Source of the DNA: Streptomyces sp. NBC_01016
GTDB taxonomy: Bacteria; Actinomycetota; Actinomycetes; Streptomycetales; Streptomycetaceae
Reading direction: 5' to 3'
NCBI RefSeq assembly: GCF_026341035.1
Contig: NZ_JAPEOQ010000001.1
Span: forward strand, 186,001 to 250,000
DNA length: 64,000 nt
Under the pieces are notes generated by a model. The model was not told the DNA's origin. It did not search any database and saw only the letters and a list, made by a program, of their open reading frames with translations. Positions 26,381 to 34,996 of the stretch are shown piece after piece; the stretch's first letter is position 1; every line of letters starts with the position of its first letter. Made by a program: the position numbers and the translations under genes.

Positions 26381-27358
26381 TCATTCACGACTCAACATAA
26401 CCTGCACATCTGTGGCTGGAATCCACGCCTCCGCGGGGCGTTCAAGCCATCCGTTCTCCGCCGCGACGGCGGTCGCGGCGGCCCGAAGTGCCGCGATTCC
26501 GGGGTGTTTACGCCCCTTTCGCCACACGAGTGACACGGGTGACAGTGGCACGGGGTCGACGAGCGGTCGCAGCACCGAACCCGGCATGGCCGGAAAATCC
26601 ACTCCGGTGAGGACCGGATTTCGATACTTGTCCATGATCCGCCGAAACTCCTTCTTGCCGATGGCGAGCGGCGCCGGCGGCGCGACACGGATGCCCCGGC
26701 CCTCGAACAACTGCCGGGCCAGATCAGTCCATTCGGGTGTGCGGGGGTTGCCGGCGCCCGCGTAGACCGACTCACCGGCCAGAAGGCCAAGGGGCACGGC
26801 GTCGAGCGCCGCCAGCGGATGGTCGTCGGGCAGCATGATCGCCATCGGCTCGTAGCGCACGGGCTGTTGGGAGAGCCGCGCACGCATTGCCGGGTCGAGC
26901 CCGGCGAACCGGCCGAAGGACACATCGAGCCGCCCGGCCAGGAGTTCGGCGGCGGCGCCGGTCAGGCCGCTCTCGTAGCGGGCCATCAGCTCGTGGTCCG
27001 GGGCGAGTTCACGGGCGCGCGCGAGCACCCGCTCGTGCGCGAGACCCGGGCTGTTGATATCGACGAGCAACGGCCGGTCGGTGGCGGCGGGCCCGGTGAA
27101 GGCCGTGAGCAGCTCGTCCTGCGCCGCGATCACGCGCCGCGCGTGCGGCAGCAGCCGGGCCCCGTCCGTGGTGAGCGTCACCTGCCGGGTGGTGCGGCCG
27201 AAGAGGTCGACGCCCAACTCCCGCTCCAGGCGCCGGATATCGCGGCTGAGCGCCTGCTGGGCGACGTAGAGCCGGGCGGCGGCGCGGGTGAAGTGCAGCT
27301 CGTCGGCGACGGCGAGGAAGGCGCGCAGCAGGCGGGGTTCGACGTTCGCTGGAGGCAT
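26381..27358 (-). CDS. LysR-family transcriptional regulator
   Basis: The 325 residues show an N-terminal winged HTH (LLRAFLAVADELHFTRAAAR and QQALSRDIRRLERELG, about 9-50) and a C-terminal effector-binding domain of the periplasmic-binding-protein fold. The usual Ser/Thr effector pocket strand VDINSPG lies near 98. It is divergent from an MFS gene, the standard layout for a LysR regulator that controls its neighbour. The ATG at 27358 is the first in frame with the HTH. The short intergenic region contains two direct repeats of 18 bp that are candidate binding sites. The ligand is not evident. Confidence 0.92.
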   Translation of the reverse strand: MPPANVEPRLLRAFLAVADELHFTRAAARLYVAQQALSRDIRRLERELGVDLFGRTTRQVTLTTDGARLLPHARRVIAAQDELLTAFTGPAATDRPLLVDINSPGLAHERVLARARELAPDHELMARYESGLTGAAAELLAGRLDVSFGRFAGLDPAMRARLSQQPVRYEPMAIMLPDDHPLAALDAVPLGLLAGESVYAGAGNPRTPEWTDLARQLFEGRGIRVAPPAPLAIGKKEFRRIMDKYRNPVLTGVDFPAMPGSVLRPLVDPVPLSPVSLVWRKGRKHPGIAALRAAATAVAAENGWLERPAEAWIPATDVQVMLSRE

Positions 27359-27369
27359 CGGGCGAACTT

Positions 27370-27410
27370 ACAACGCAGGCGCGTGAAAATTAACAACACA
27401 GGAGCGTGAA
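27370..27410. promoter_or_regulatory. direct-repeat operator candidate between LysR gene and MFS gene
   Basis: Two 18-bp copies, 27370-27387 and 27393-27410, agree at 16 of 18 positions (ACAACGCAGGCGCGTGAA and ACAACACAGGAGCGTGAA), start to start 23 bp, about two helical turns. They lie between the divergent starts at 27358 and 27465, where a LysR tetramer would bind to control both genes. Confidence 0.6.
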
Positions 27411-27464
27411 TCGGCACCGAGTAAGTGTTGGACCCCGCACGTGACCTGCGGCGACGCTCTTCGC

Positions 27465-28733
27465 ATGCCCACTGCTCCCACGTCCACCGGCTCCACCTCC
27501 ACCGCTCCCACGTCCACCGCTCCCACGTCCTCCGCCGCCACGTCCTACACCCGGCTGTTCGCCATCCCCGGCGCCCGCGCCTTCACCCTCGGCAACCTCA
27601 TCGCCCGCTTCCCGCAAGGGATGTTCAGCATCAGCGCGGTGATCATGATCTCCGGCTCGCGCGGCTCGTACGCGCTCGCGGGCGCCGTCACCGCCACAGG
27701 TCTGGTCGCCAACGCGCTCGTCGGACCGTGGACGGCGCGCCTCGTGGACCGCCACGGGCAGGCACGGATCGCGGTCCCGGCCACCGTCATATCGGCCTGC
27801 GGCTCGCTCGCCCTGCTCCTGTGCGTGCACTTCGAGGCGCCCAACTGGACGTTGTTCGCCTCCTACTTGGCGTCCGCGACGACCCCCAACACGGGCGGCC
27901 TGTCCCGGGCCCGCTGGGCGCACCTCCTCAAGGAGACCCCGGACGCCCTGCACACGGCAAACTCCTTCGAGCAGGCGGCGGACGAGCTCTGCTACATGCT
28001 CGGCCCCGTAGCGGCCGCCTTCCTGTGCGGCTCGCTGTTCCCGGAGGCGGGCACCCTGGTCAGCGTCGTGCTCATGGTGACCGGCGTACTGATCTTCGCC
28101 GCGCAACGGACGACGGAACCGCCGCCCCACGCGCGTACGAAGGCGACGAAAACGCCGCTACGCGCGCGTGGCATGCCGCCTCTGCTGCTCGCCTTCCTCG
28201 CCACGGGCGCGATCTTCGGTTCGCTCGAAGTGGTCACCGTCGCCTTCGCCGACGCGCAGGGCCACAAGGTGTGGGCGGGCGGCATCCTGGCGCTCCAGGC
28301 GGCGGGCTCCTGCGCCGCGGGCCTGGCCTACGGGGCGTGGCGACCGGCGGGCCCGGCGGCCCGCCGCCATCCGCTCTGCGTGGCGGCGATGGCGGCCCTG
28401 ATGACGCTGCCCCTGCTCGCCGCCTGGCTCACCGGCTCCCTGTACGTCCTCGGGGGCGCGCTCCTGGTCGCGGGCATGGCCACGGCGCCGACGATGGTGA
28501 CCGGCATGACCCTGGTCCAACAGCGCACGCCCACCGGCCAGTTGAACGAGGGCATGACGCTCGCCGTGACCGGCATCCTCACGGGCATCGCCTGCGGCTC
28601 CGCGACGGGCGGCGCCGCGGTGGAGCACTGGGGCCCCACCGCGGCGTACACGGTGCCGGTCATGGCGGCGGCGTGCGCGCTACTGCTGGCGCTGTACGCG
28701 TACGTACGGTCCGCCCGCCAGGGATCCCGCTAA
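27465..28733 (+). CDS. MFS transporter divergent from LysR regulator
   Basis: The 422-residue major facilitator has about 12 transmembrane segments. The first about 25 residues are a Thr/Ser/Pro/Ala leader encoded by tandem 15-bp units (ACCGCTCCCACGTCC type, 27480-27540), then the first helix begins near 45. After TM2 comes the motif A-like ARLVDRHGQARI. The start is the ATG at 27465; a GTG at 27441 is in frame but less likely. Family and neighbour suggest a LysR-induced efflux or uptake system of the SetA/arabinose-efflux kind. The substrate is unknown. Confidence 0.88.
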   Translation: MPTAPTSTGSTSTAPTSTAPTSSAATSYTRLFAIPGARAFTLGNLIARFPQGMFSISAVIMISGSRGSYALAGAVTATGLVANALVGPWTARLVDRHGQARIAVPATVISACGSLALLLCVHFEAPNWTLFASYLASATTPNTGGLSRARWAHLLKETPDALHTANSFEQAADELCYMLGPVAAAFLCGSLFPEAGTLVSVVLMVTGVLIFAAQRTTEPPPHARTKATKTPLRARGMPPLLLAFLATGAIFGSLEVVTVAFADAQGHKVWAGGILALQAAGSCAAGLAYGAWRPAGPAARRHPLCVAAMAALMTLPLLAAWLTGSLYVLGGALLVAGMATAPTMVTGMTLVQQRTPTGQLNEGMTLAVTGILTGIACGSATGGAAVEHWGPTAAYTVPVMAAACALLLALYAYVRSARQGSR

Positions 28734-28750
28734 GGGATCCCGCTAGAGGC

Positions 28751-30334
28751 TCAGCATGTGGCCGGCTTGCGCCACGAGCACTCCAGGTCGCCGTCCCGCT
28801 CGGCGGCCGGCACGGCGCGCGTGGACTTCGGCACGGCGGCCGTCGCCTCCTTCGCGGTCGACTTCGCGAGGGTCACGACGATGGCGTCCTCGAGCGGCTT
28901 CACGGAGTCGACGAGGTAGTTGTTCTGGACGACGCTGTAGACGAGCAGCCGCCCGTCGGCATCCTTCACGTACCCGGACAGCGCCGACGCGCCCGTCAAC
29001 GACCCGGTTTTCCCCCGGGCGTTGAGAGCGGCGGGCGTGTCGCACATCCGGCTCCGCAGCGTCCCGCCGACGAACCGGTCCGGGTCGCAGGCCACGGGCA
29101 GCGACTTGTACCAGTCGGCGTACCAGGGCTCGTCCTGTACGGAGAGGAGGAGGTCGGCGAGCTGCCGGGCGGCGAAGTTGTCCTTGCGCGAGAGCCCGGA
29201 CCCGTCGACCTGCCGCAGCTTGGTGGCGTCGACCCCGGCGCCCTTCAGATAGTCGGCGACGGCGTCGATGCCGTCACCCCAACTCCCGGGCCTTCCGGTC
29301 GCCTTGTACCCCATGGCCTTGGTGAGGGACTCGGCGTGCATGTTGTTGGAGAGCTTCATGAACGGGATCAGCAGGTCCTTCAGGGGCATGGACTCGTGCG
29401 CGGCGAGCCGCTTCGCGCCCGCGGGCGTGGCCCGCCCCAGCTTGGTGGACCCGCCGACCTTCACCCCGTGCGCGGTGAGCGCGTCCCGGAACACGGAGGC
29501 CGCGTACCCGGTCGGCTCCCACACGGTCACCCACTCCTTGGTGGTGTCACCGCCCACCGGCACGGTGCCGCTCACGGAGATGGTGTTGGTCCCGTGCCGC
29601 CGCTCGACGGCGACGGTGTCGTCTCCCCCGGCCCCGACGGTGGACGCCCGCATGTCGATGTGCACGTAGCGGTTCTTCGGCGTGACGCTGACGGCCGGCT
29701 TGTCCCCCGCCTTGGCGCCGGGCTTCACCTCGACGATGACGGTCCCGGTGTCGTAGTCGGTGTCCGGGGCGACGCTGAGGGCCGAGATCTGGGCGGCGTA
29801 GTACGAGGACTCGTCGTCGCCTCCCCAGGTGTCACCGATCCGGTGGTCGTCGAACCTGGTGTCGTCGGCGACAAGGCGTCCGCTCACCCGCTTCACGCCG
29901 GCCGCGGCGACGTCGGCGGCGAGCTTGTCGTAGTCGGCGGCGAGGGTGGTCGGGTCCCCGGTGCCGCGCAGATACAGGTCCCCGTCGAGCACCCCGCTCC
30001 GCACCCGCCCACCGGCGAGCACGTCCGTGCCGAACCGGTAGTCGGGGCCGAGGACCCCCATCGCCGCGGTGGAGGTGGCGAGCTTCGTGTTGGAGGCGGG
30101 CATCAGCCGCCCGGTCGGATTGTGCTGGTACAGGGTCTCCCCGGTCTTCGCGTCGGCCACGACGACACTCGCCGCGCCGCCCTCCATCCGCGCGTCCCCG
30201 AGAATCGTGTCGATCGCCTCCGGCAGCCCGCTGGGGGTGGAATCGGCGCCGGCGGGCGCTCCCCAACTCAGCGTGGCGGCAACGACGACGGCTACGGCGG
30301 GCAGGGCCCATCTCGATCCCTTACGTCTCCTCAT
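28751..30334 (-). CDS. dacB: D-alanyl-D-alanine carboxypeptidase/endopeptidase, PBP4 (DacB) family
   Basis: The 527-residue secreted penicillin-binding protein of peptidase family S13 starts with a basic N-region and hydrophobic signal peptide (LPAVAVVVAATLSWGAPAGA, cleavage likely near 30). The active-site triads are complete: SNTK with Ser81 and Lys84, SNN near 320, and KTG near 450. The large insertion between the first two motifs is typical of the family. It trims D-Ala from peptidoglycan stem peptides or cuts cross-links outside the membrane. The ATG at 30334 is chosen because the signal peptide follows directly. It faces the MFS gene (28733), with only 17 bp between the two stops and no obvious terminator there. 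Confidence 0.93.
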   Translation of the reverse strand: MRRRKGSRWALPAVAVVVAATLSWGAPAGADSTPSGLPEAIDTILGDARMEGGAASVVVADAKTGETLYQHNPTGRLMPASNTKLATSTAAMGVLGPDYRFGTDVLAGGRVRSGVLDGDLYLRGTGDPTTLAADYDKLAADVAAAGVKRVSGRLVADDTRFDDHRIGDTWGGDDESSYYAAQISALSVAPDTDYDTGTVIVEVKPGAKAGDKPAVSVTPKNRYVHIDMRASTVGAGGDDTVAVERRHGTNTISVSGTVPVGGDTTKEWVTVWEPTGYAASVFRDALTAHGVKVGGSTKLGRATPAGAKRLAAHESMPLKDLLIPFMKLSNNMHAESLTKAMGYKATGRPGSWGDGIDAVADYLKGAGVDATKLRQVDGSGLSRKDNFAARQLADLLLSVQDEPWYADWYKSLPVACDPDRFVGGTLRSRMCDTPAALNARGKTGSLTGASALSGYVKDADGRLLVYSVVQNNYLVDSVKPLEDAIVVTLAKSTAKEATAAVPKSTRAVPAAERDGDLECSWRKPATC

Positions 30335-30397
30335 GCCACAGGAGCATCCCGGAAGCGCAGGGTCCCGCCAAGACCCACAACTGAGCCAACGACAAAG

Positions 30398-30422
30398 GCC
30401 CGACTGTGTGAACAGTCGGGCC
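30398..30422 (-). terminator. terminator of ssrA
   Basis: Hairpin GGCCCGACTGT / ACAGTCGGGCC (11-bp perfect arms, loop of 3) 22 bp beyond the 3' CCA of tmRNA on the minus strand. Confidence 0.85.
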
Positions 30423-30444
30423 CGTATCGCATGGGATGAAACGA

Positions 30445-30832
30445 TGGTGGAGATGGCGGGAATCGAACCCGCGTCCAACGGTGCAGCAGCAGGGCTTCTC
30501 CGTGCGCAGTTCGCTTCGATTTTCTCGGCCCCGGTGATCACGCGAACAAGTCACCGACGGGCCCAGCCACTGTTTGATTTCCTTTTCCGCCCCGTGGCCG
30601 GACGGAAAAGTTTAGTTCCCTAGATTATGCCAGGATCCGGGTCGGGAACACTCCCGGGCTGACACCCTTTTAGGGTCCTTCAGTCGCTGTTATTAGGCAG
30701 CGAGGGCGAAGGACTGGGAATCGCTCTTAGAATTGGCGATTATTGGTTGCGACATATGGTTAACGAGATCATTGCCGCTTCCTCGACACGCTTCCCCTGC
30801 TTCGACATCCGCTGTCGAAACCGATCATCCCC
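30445..30832 (-). ncRNA. ssrA: tmRNA (ssrA)
   Basis: The 5' end GGGGATG (from 30832) pairs with CATCTCC before the encoded CCA (30447-30445), and the tRNA-like T arm GCGGGTTCGATTCCCGC is present. The internal reading frame begins after a GCC resume codon, ends in two TAA codons, and encodes the tag (A)NSKSDSQSFALAA, with the ALAA degradation signal. Length is about 388 nt. It rescues stalled ribosomes with SmpB, whose gene lies 127 bp upstream on the same strand. The RNA should be transcribed from its own promoter in that interval. Confidence 0.96.
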
Positions 30833-30959
30833 ATGTTGTTTTTTCAAAGGTGGGCCTTGCGACCCGTGGATCTCTCGATCCGGCGTCCCTGCGTGAGGAA
30901 CAACCCCATCGTACGTGACCAACGTACGACGATGCCAGCGTATTCCTGACGGACGGGCG

Positions 30960-31517
30960 TCAGCCCATCCGCTCGTTGTTCCGCTGCCGCCGCTTCGCCG
31001 ACGCGATCGCCCGGTCCGAGTCCCGCCGGTCCTGCTTCTCGCGCAGCGTCTGCCGCTTGTCGTACTCCTTCTTGCCCTTGGCGAGCGCGATCTCGGCCTT
31101 CGCCCGGCCGTCCTTGAAGTAGATCGCCAGGGTCACGATCGTGTGACCGGTCTCCTCGGACTTCGACTCCAGCTTGTCGATCTCCTCGCGGTGCAGCAGC
31201 AGCTTGCGCTTGCGGCGCACCGCGTGGTTCGTCCAGGTGCCCTGGTTGTACTCGGGGATGTGGGCGTTGTGCAGCCAGGCCTCGCCCCGGTCGATCTGGA
31301 CGAAGGCGTCGGCCAGCGAGGTGCGGCCCTGCCGCAGTGACTTGACCTCCGTGCCGGTCAGCACGATGCCGGCCTCGTAGGTGTCCATGATCAGGTAGTC
31401 GTGGCGCGCCTTCTTGTTCTGCGCGACCATCTTGCGCTTGCCGTCCTTCTTCTCGGACGACGCCCCCTTGCCCTGCTTGGGCTGGGACTCCTTCGGTACA
31501 TACATTGCCTTGGCCAT
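30960..31517 (-). CDS. smpB: SsrA-binding protein SmpB
   Basis: The 185-residue protein has the SmpB core: [40 protein letters not shown] and [13 protein letters not shown] basic C-terminal tail follows ([15 protein letters not shown]) that enters the mRNA channel. The N-terminus has about 25 extra Lys/Gln/Ser-rich residues compared with the minimal family. Two starts are close: ATG at 31517 (chosen, MAKAMYV) and ATG at 31529; neither has a clear ribosome-binding site. It lies next to ssrA and only 20 bp after the S41 peptidase gene. Confidence 0.94.
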   Translation of the reverse strand: MAKAMYVPKESQPKQGKGASSEKKDGKRKMVAQNKKARHDYLIMDTYEAGIVLTGTEVKSLRQGRTSLADAFVQIDRGEAWLHNAHIPEYNQGTWTNHAVRRKRKLLLHREEIDKLESKSEETGHTIVTLAIYFKDGRAKAEIALAKGKKEYDKRQTLREKQDRRDSDRAIASAKRRQRNNERMG

Positions 31518-31536
31518 AGTGCTGGCCATTTTCGCA

Positions 31537-32709
31537 CTACGAGGGGGCCCCGAGGCCAGTCAATACTGTCTCCGCCCGCCGCAGGGTGTCCGCCTCGGTC
31601 TCCAGATCGGGGGTGATGCCCCGGCCGTCGACCGCGCGGCCCGAGGGTGTGCGGTAGTGCCCGACGGTGAGCTCCGCCACGGAGCCGTCGGGCAGTCGGC
31701 TCGGCATCTGGACCGAGCCCTTGCCGAAGGTCCTGGAGCCCACGACGACCGCGCGACCGCGGTCCTGGAGGGCGCCGGTGAGCAGCTCGGCCGCGCTCAT
31801 CGTCCCGCTGTCGACGAGCACGACCACCGGTCTGGACGTGTCGGCCCCTCGCTGTGCGTGCAGGGCCCGCTGCGCCCCGCGTACGTCGTACGTCGCCACG
31901 AGCCCGCCGTCGAGGAACGCGGAGGACGCCCTGACCGCCTCGGTGACCAGGCCGCCTGAGTTGCCCCGCAGGTCGAGCACGACGCCCGCGCGCGCGGGTG
32001 CCGCGGCGACCGCCGTGCGCACCTGGTCGCCGACGCCCTTCGTGAAGGCGCTCACCTTCACGAGCGCCGCGCCGTCGGGCAGCTGCGCGGAGGTGACGGA
32101 GTCGGTCGACAGGTTGGCGCGACGCAGGGTCTCGCTCCACGCGCGCGTACCGCGCTGCAGGCCTACGTGGACGGGCGTGCCCGCGTGCTTGCCCCGCAGG
32201 AGCGCGAGGACCTCGGTGACGGGGTGACCGGTGACCGGCTCGCCGTCGATCGCCGCGATCCGGTCGCCCTCACGGATGCCGGCGCGCTGCGCGGGCGATC
32301 CCTGCCTGACCTTGGAGACCTGCACCGATCCGTCGGCGGTGCGACGGGCCCGCAGGCCGATGCCGGTGTATTCGCCGTCGAGGGACTGCTCGAACTCCTC
32401 GTACTCGCCTCGCGAGTAGACGGAGCCCCAGCGGTCGCCGCTGCGGCTGACGGCGTCCTGGGCGGCCTTCGTGGGCGACTTCCCGTCGGCCATCGCCTCG
32501 GCCGCCGCGTCGCTCGGATCGGTCGGTCCCACGATCGGCTTCTCGTGCGCGGCGACGAGCGAACTGTCCGCGTTCTCCGTGGGTTTTCGGTGCTCCTCCG
32601 GCCAGGAGCCGGTCGCGGCGCCCGCCGCGAGGACCGTCATGAAGATCAATGTCAGGGTCGCCCCGCGGCCGATACGGCGGGGCGTGGAGTACAGCTCCGG
32701 ACCTGACAT
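31537..32709 (-). CDS. S41 family C-terminal processing peptidase with PDZ domain
   Basis: The 390 residues have a signal anchor near 15-35, then a PDZ domain (about 115-195; [32 protein letters not shown]) and the S41 catalytic domain. [14 protein letters not shown] near 265, the nucleophile Ser in [11 protein letters not shown] near 310 and the general-base Lys in RTFGKGSVQ about 25 residues later are all present. The protein acts outside the membrane on C-termini of secreted or membrane proteins. It sits in the order ftsE-ftsX-S41-smpB common in actinobacteria, which suggests a link to envelope growth, but no direct partner is visible. Confidence 0.92.
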   Translation of the reverse strand: MSGPELYSTPRRIGRGATLTLIFMTVLAAGAATGSWPEEHRKPTENADSSLVAAHEKPIVGPTDPSDAAAEAMADGKSPTKAAQDAVSRSGDRWGSVYSRGEYEEFEQSLDGEYTGIGLRARRTADGSVQVSKVRQGSPAQRAGIREGDRIAAIDGEPVTGHPVTEVLALLRGKHAGTPVHVGLQRGTRAWSETLRRANLSTDSVTSAQLPDGAALVKVSAFTKGVGDQVRTAVAAAPARAGVVLDLRGNSGGLVTEAVRASSAFLDGGLVATYDVRGAQRALHAQRGADTSRPVVVLVDSGTMSAAELLTGALQDRGRAVVVGSRTFGKGSVQMPSRLPDGSVAELTVGHYRTPSGRAVDGRGITPDLETEADTLRRAETVLTGLGAPS

Positions 32710-32787
32710 GTCGGTGAGTCTAGGACAACCAAGGGCGCCGTACGGGCCGTTGACCCGCACGACGCCCCGTGGCGCGAAGGACTCTCG

Positions 32788-33705
32788 TCACACCTTCAGG
32801 TACTTGCGCAACGCGACGAACGCGGCAAGCGCCGGCATCAGCACACTCACGGCGAGAATCAGCGGCAGTTTCGTCAACACCGAGTCCCAGCCGATGAAGT
32901 TGATGAGCTGCAGCTTGTCGGAGAGGGCCACGCCGTTGTCGATCACGAAGTACTGGCCGGCCGCGAGGAACACACAGGCGATGCCGCCGCCGATGAGTCC
33001 GGCGACCGCGGCCTCCATGATGAACGGCGCCTGGATGTAGAAGCCGGACGCGCCGACGAGCCGCATGATGCCGGTCTCGCGCCGGCGGCTGAACGCGGAC
33101 ACCCGGACGGTGTTCACGATCAGCAGCAGCGCGACGACGAGCATCACCGCCATCACCGCGCTGGCCGCGTAGTTCAGGTAGCCGAGCAGCCGGAAGAGGT
33201 TGTCGAGCACGCCCTTCTGGTCCTGCACGGACTGCACGCCGGGCCGCCCGTTGAACGCGGTCGCGATGACGTTGTACTTCTCCGGGTCCTTCAGCTTGAT
33301 CCGGTACGACTCCTGGAGCTGGTCCGGCGTGAGCGAGCTGGCCAGCGGGGAGTCGCCGAACTGCTCCTTGTAGTGCTTGTACGCCTGGTCCTGCGATTCG
33401 TGCGCCACGGAGTCGACGACGGGCAGCTTCTTGAGGTCCCGCTGGATCTCGTTCTTCTGCTCGGTCGTGACCGGGCCCTTGGCGCAGTTCGGGTCGGAGT
33501 CTGCGTCTCCCTTGTTGCACAGGAAGATCGAGACATTGACCTTGTCGTACCAGTAGCCCTTCATCTGGTTGACCTGGTCGCTCATGAGCAGCGAGCCGCC
33601 GAACAGGGCGAGCGAGAGGGCAACCGAGATGATCACGGCGAAGGTCATCGTCAGGTTACGGCGGAGGCCTACGCCGATCTCCGACAGAACGAATTGGGCA
33701 CGCAT
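32788..33705 (-). CDS. ftsX: cell division protein FtsX
   Basis: The 305-residue permease-like protein has four transmembrane helices (about 22-44, 175-200, 225-250 and 275-297) and one large extracytoplasmic loop (about 50-170) containing the actinobacterial Cys pair (LCNKGDADSDPNCAKG). With FtsE it forms an ABC complex that activates peptidoglycan hydrolases such as RipC-type enzymes outside the membrane. It begins 51 bp after ftsE, in the same operon. Length is ordinary. Confidence 0.95.
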   Translation of the reverse strand: MRAQFVLSEIGVGLRRNLTMTFAVIISVALSLALFGGSLLMSDQVNQMKGYWYDKVNVSIFLCNKGDADSDPNCAKGPVTTEQKNEIQRDLKKLPVVDSVAHESQDQAYKHYKEQFGDSPLASSLTPDQLQESYRIKLKDPEKYNVIATAFNGRPGVQSVQDQKGVLDNLFRLLGYLNYAASAVMAVMLVVALLLIVNTVRVSAFSRRRETGIMRLVGASGFYIQAPFIMEAAVAGLIGGGIACVFLAAGQYFVIDNGVALSDKLQLINFIGWDSVLTKLPLILAVSVLMPALAAFVALRKYLKV

Positions 33706-33756
33706 AGCGTCACTAACGCCTTTCGCAGCTTTCTTTCTCGGTACTTCTCGCGGTTC

Positions 33757-34446
33757 TCAGTGCTGGTATCCGTACACGCCGCGCGACTGGTCGCGCACGA
33801 GGCGGCCGTGCTCCAGCTCGATGACGCGCTTGCGCATCTGGTCCACGATGTTCTGGTCGTGGGTCGCCATGATCACGGTGGTGCCCGTCCGGTTGATCCG
33901 GTCGAGCAGCTTCATGATGCCGACCGAGGTCTGCGGGTCGAGGTTGCCGGTCGGCTCGTCCGCGATCAGCAGCTTGGGCCGGTTGACGAAGGCCCGCGCG
34001 ATGGCGACGCGCTGCTGCTCACCACCGGAGAGCTCGCCGGGCATGCGGTCGTCCTTGCCGCCGAGGCCGACGAGGTCGAGGACCTGCGGCACGGACTTGC
34101 GGATCTCACCGCGGGACTTGCCGATGACCTCTTGGGCGAAGGCGACGTTTTCACCGACCGTCTTGTTGGGCAGGAGTCGGAAGTCCTGGAAGACCGTGCC
34201 GAGCTGGCGGCGGATCTGCGGGACCTTCCAGTTGGATACGCGGCCGAGGTCTTTGCCCAGGACGTGCACCTGGCCGTGGCTGGCCCGCTCCTCGCGCAGC
34301 ACGAGGCGCAGGAACGTCGACTTGCCGGAGCCGGACGAGCCGACCAGGAAGACGAACTCACCACGCTCGACCTCCAGGGAGACATCCCTGAGGGCGGGCC
34401 GGGTCTGCTTGGGATAGACCTTGGAGACGTTGTCGAATCGGATCAC
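33757..34446 (-). CDS. ftsE: cell division ATP-binding protein FtsE
   Basis: The 229-residue ABC ATPase has Walker [10 protein letters not shown] near 37, the signature [15 protein letters not shown] near 138, Walker [13 protein letters not shown] near 160 and the H-loop MATHDQN. It starts with [12 protein letters not shown], as FtsE proteins do, so the GTG at 34446 is chosen over longer frames. It powers FtsX-dependent control of cell-wall hydrolases. The 290 bp upstream (34447-34736) contain no ORF and serve as a divergent promoter region with the zinc-ribbon gene at 34737. Confidence 0.95.
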   Translation of the reverse strand: MIRFDNVSKVYPKQTRPALRDVSLEVERGEFVFLVGSSGSGKSTFLRLVLREERASHGQVHVLGKDLGRVSNWKVPQIRRQLGTVFQDFRLLPNKTVGENVAFAQEVIGKSRGEIRKSVPQVLDLVGLGGKDDRMPGELSGGEQQRVAIARAFVNRPKLLIADEPTGNLDPQTSVGIMKLLDRINRTGTTVIMATHDQNIVDQMRKRVIELEHGRLVRDQSRGVYGYQH

Positions 34447-34736
34447 GGGTGCACCACGGGTAGCCGGAGGTAGGTGTGCGTGACCATACGCGAAGCCGCG
34501 CACAGAGCGCAGGCGCCGTCCCTCGTTGAGCGTTTTGTCCCGCTGTGATGCCGCATACGGCGCCGGAATTGTCCGCCCCGTACCTGGTCAGAGGCGGTAC
34601 TTCCAGGGAGACGCGCCGAATTTCCGGGAAGCTGGCACAGTGGTAGGGGGAACGGTTGCGTTTCCCGGAGCGTTGAGCGGAGAGAACCCAGGGGTGCCCG
34701 GTGGCAAGCTCCGCCGCGCGGGAGGAGGAGAAGCGC

Positions 34737-34928
34737 ATGACCTACGACCGATTGGTGTGCGCGAACTGTGCGGCCCCGGTGAGCGAGGGCCGCTGCCCGG
34801 TGTGCCGGGCGAATCGCGAGCGGCTCCAGCAGCAGAACCCGCTGGCCGCGCTCAGCCCCATGGCGCTGGTCGCCCTGGTGGCGGTGCTCGTGGCCGCGAT
34901 GGCGCTCCTCGCGCATCAGACGGTGTAG
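34737..34928 (+). CDS. 63-residue zinc-ribbon membrane microprotein
   Basis: The ATG follows a near-ideal ribosome-binding site (GGAGGAGGAG, six bases upstream). The protein has two CxxC pairs (CANC near 8, CPVC near 22), a zinc-ribbon pattern. A short charged helix and one C-terminal transmembrane segment follow (SPMALVALVAVLVAAMALLA, about 41-60). Cytoplasmic zinc ribbon plus membrane anchor suggests a small adaptor or regulator of a membrane complex; no family function is recognised. It is divergent from ftsEX and ends at a strong bidirectional terminator. Confidence 0.85.
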   Translation: MTYDRLVCANCAAPVSEGRCPVCRANRERLQQQNPLAALSPMALVALVAVLVAAMALLAHQTV

Positions 34929-34948
34929 CCGCCGCACACAGACATGCA

Positions 34949-34982
34949 AAAGGGCCCGGAGCCGATCGGCTCCGGGCCCTTT
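34949..34982. terminator. bidirectional terminator
   Basis: Perfect palindrome with arms AAAGGGCCCGGAGCCGA and complement, 17 bp each and no unpaired loop, flanked by A and T runs. It lies between the convergent microprotein (ends 34928) and the sortase substrate gene (ends 34997). Confidence 0.92.
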
Positions 34983-34996
34983 GCTTGTGCGTAGTG

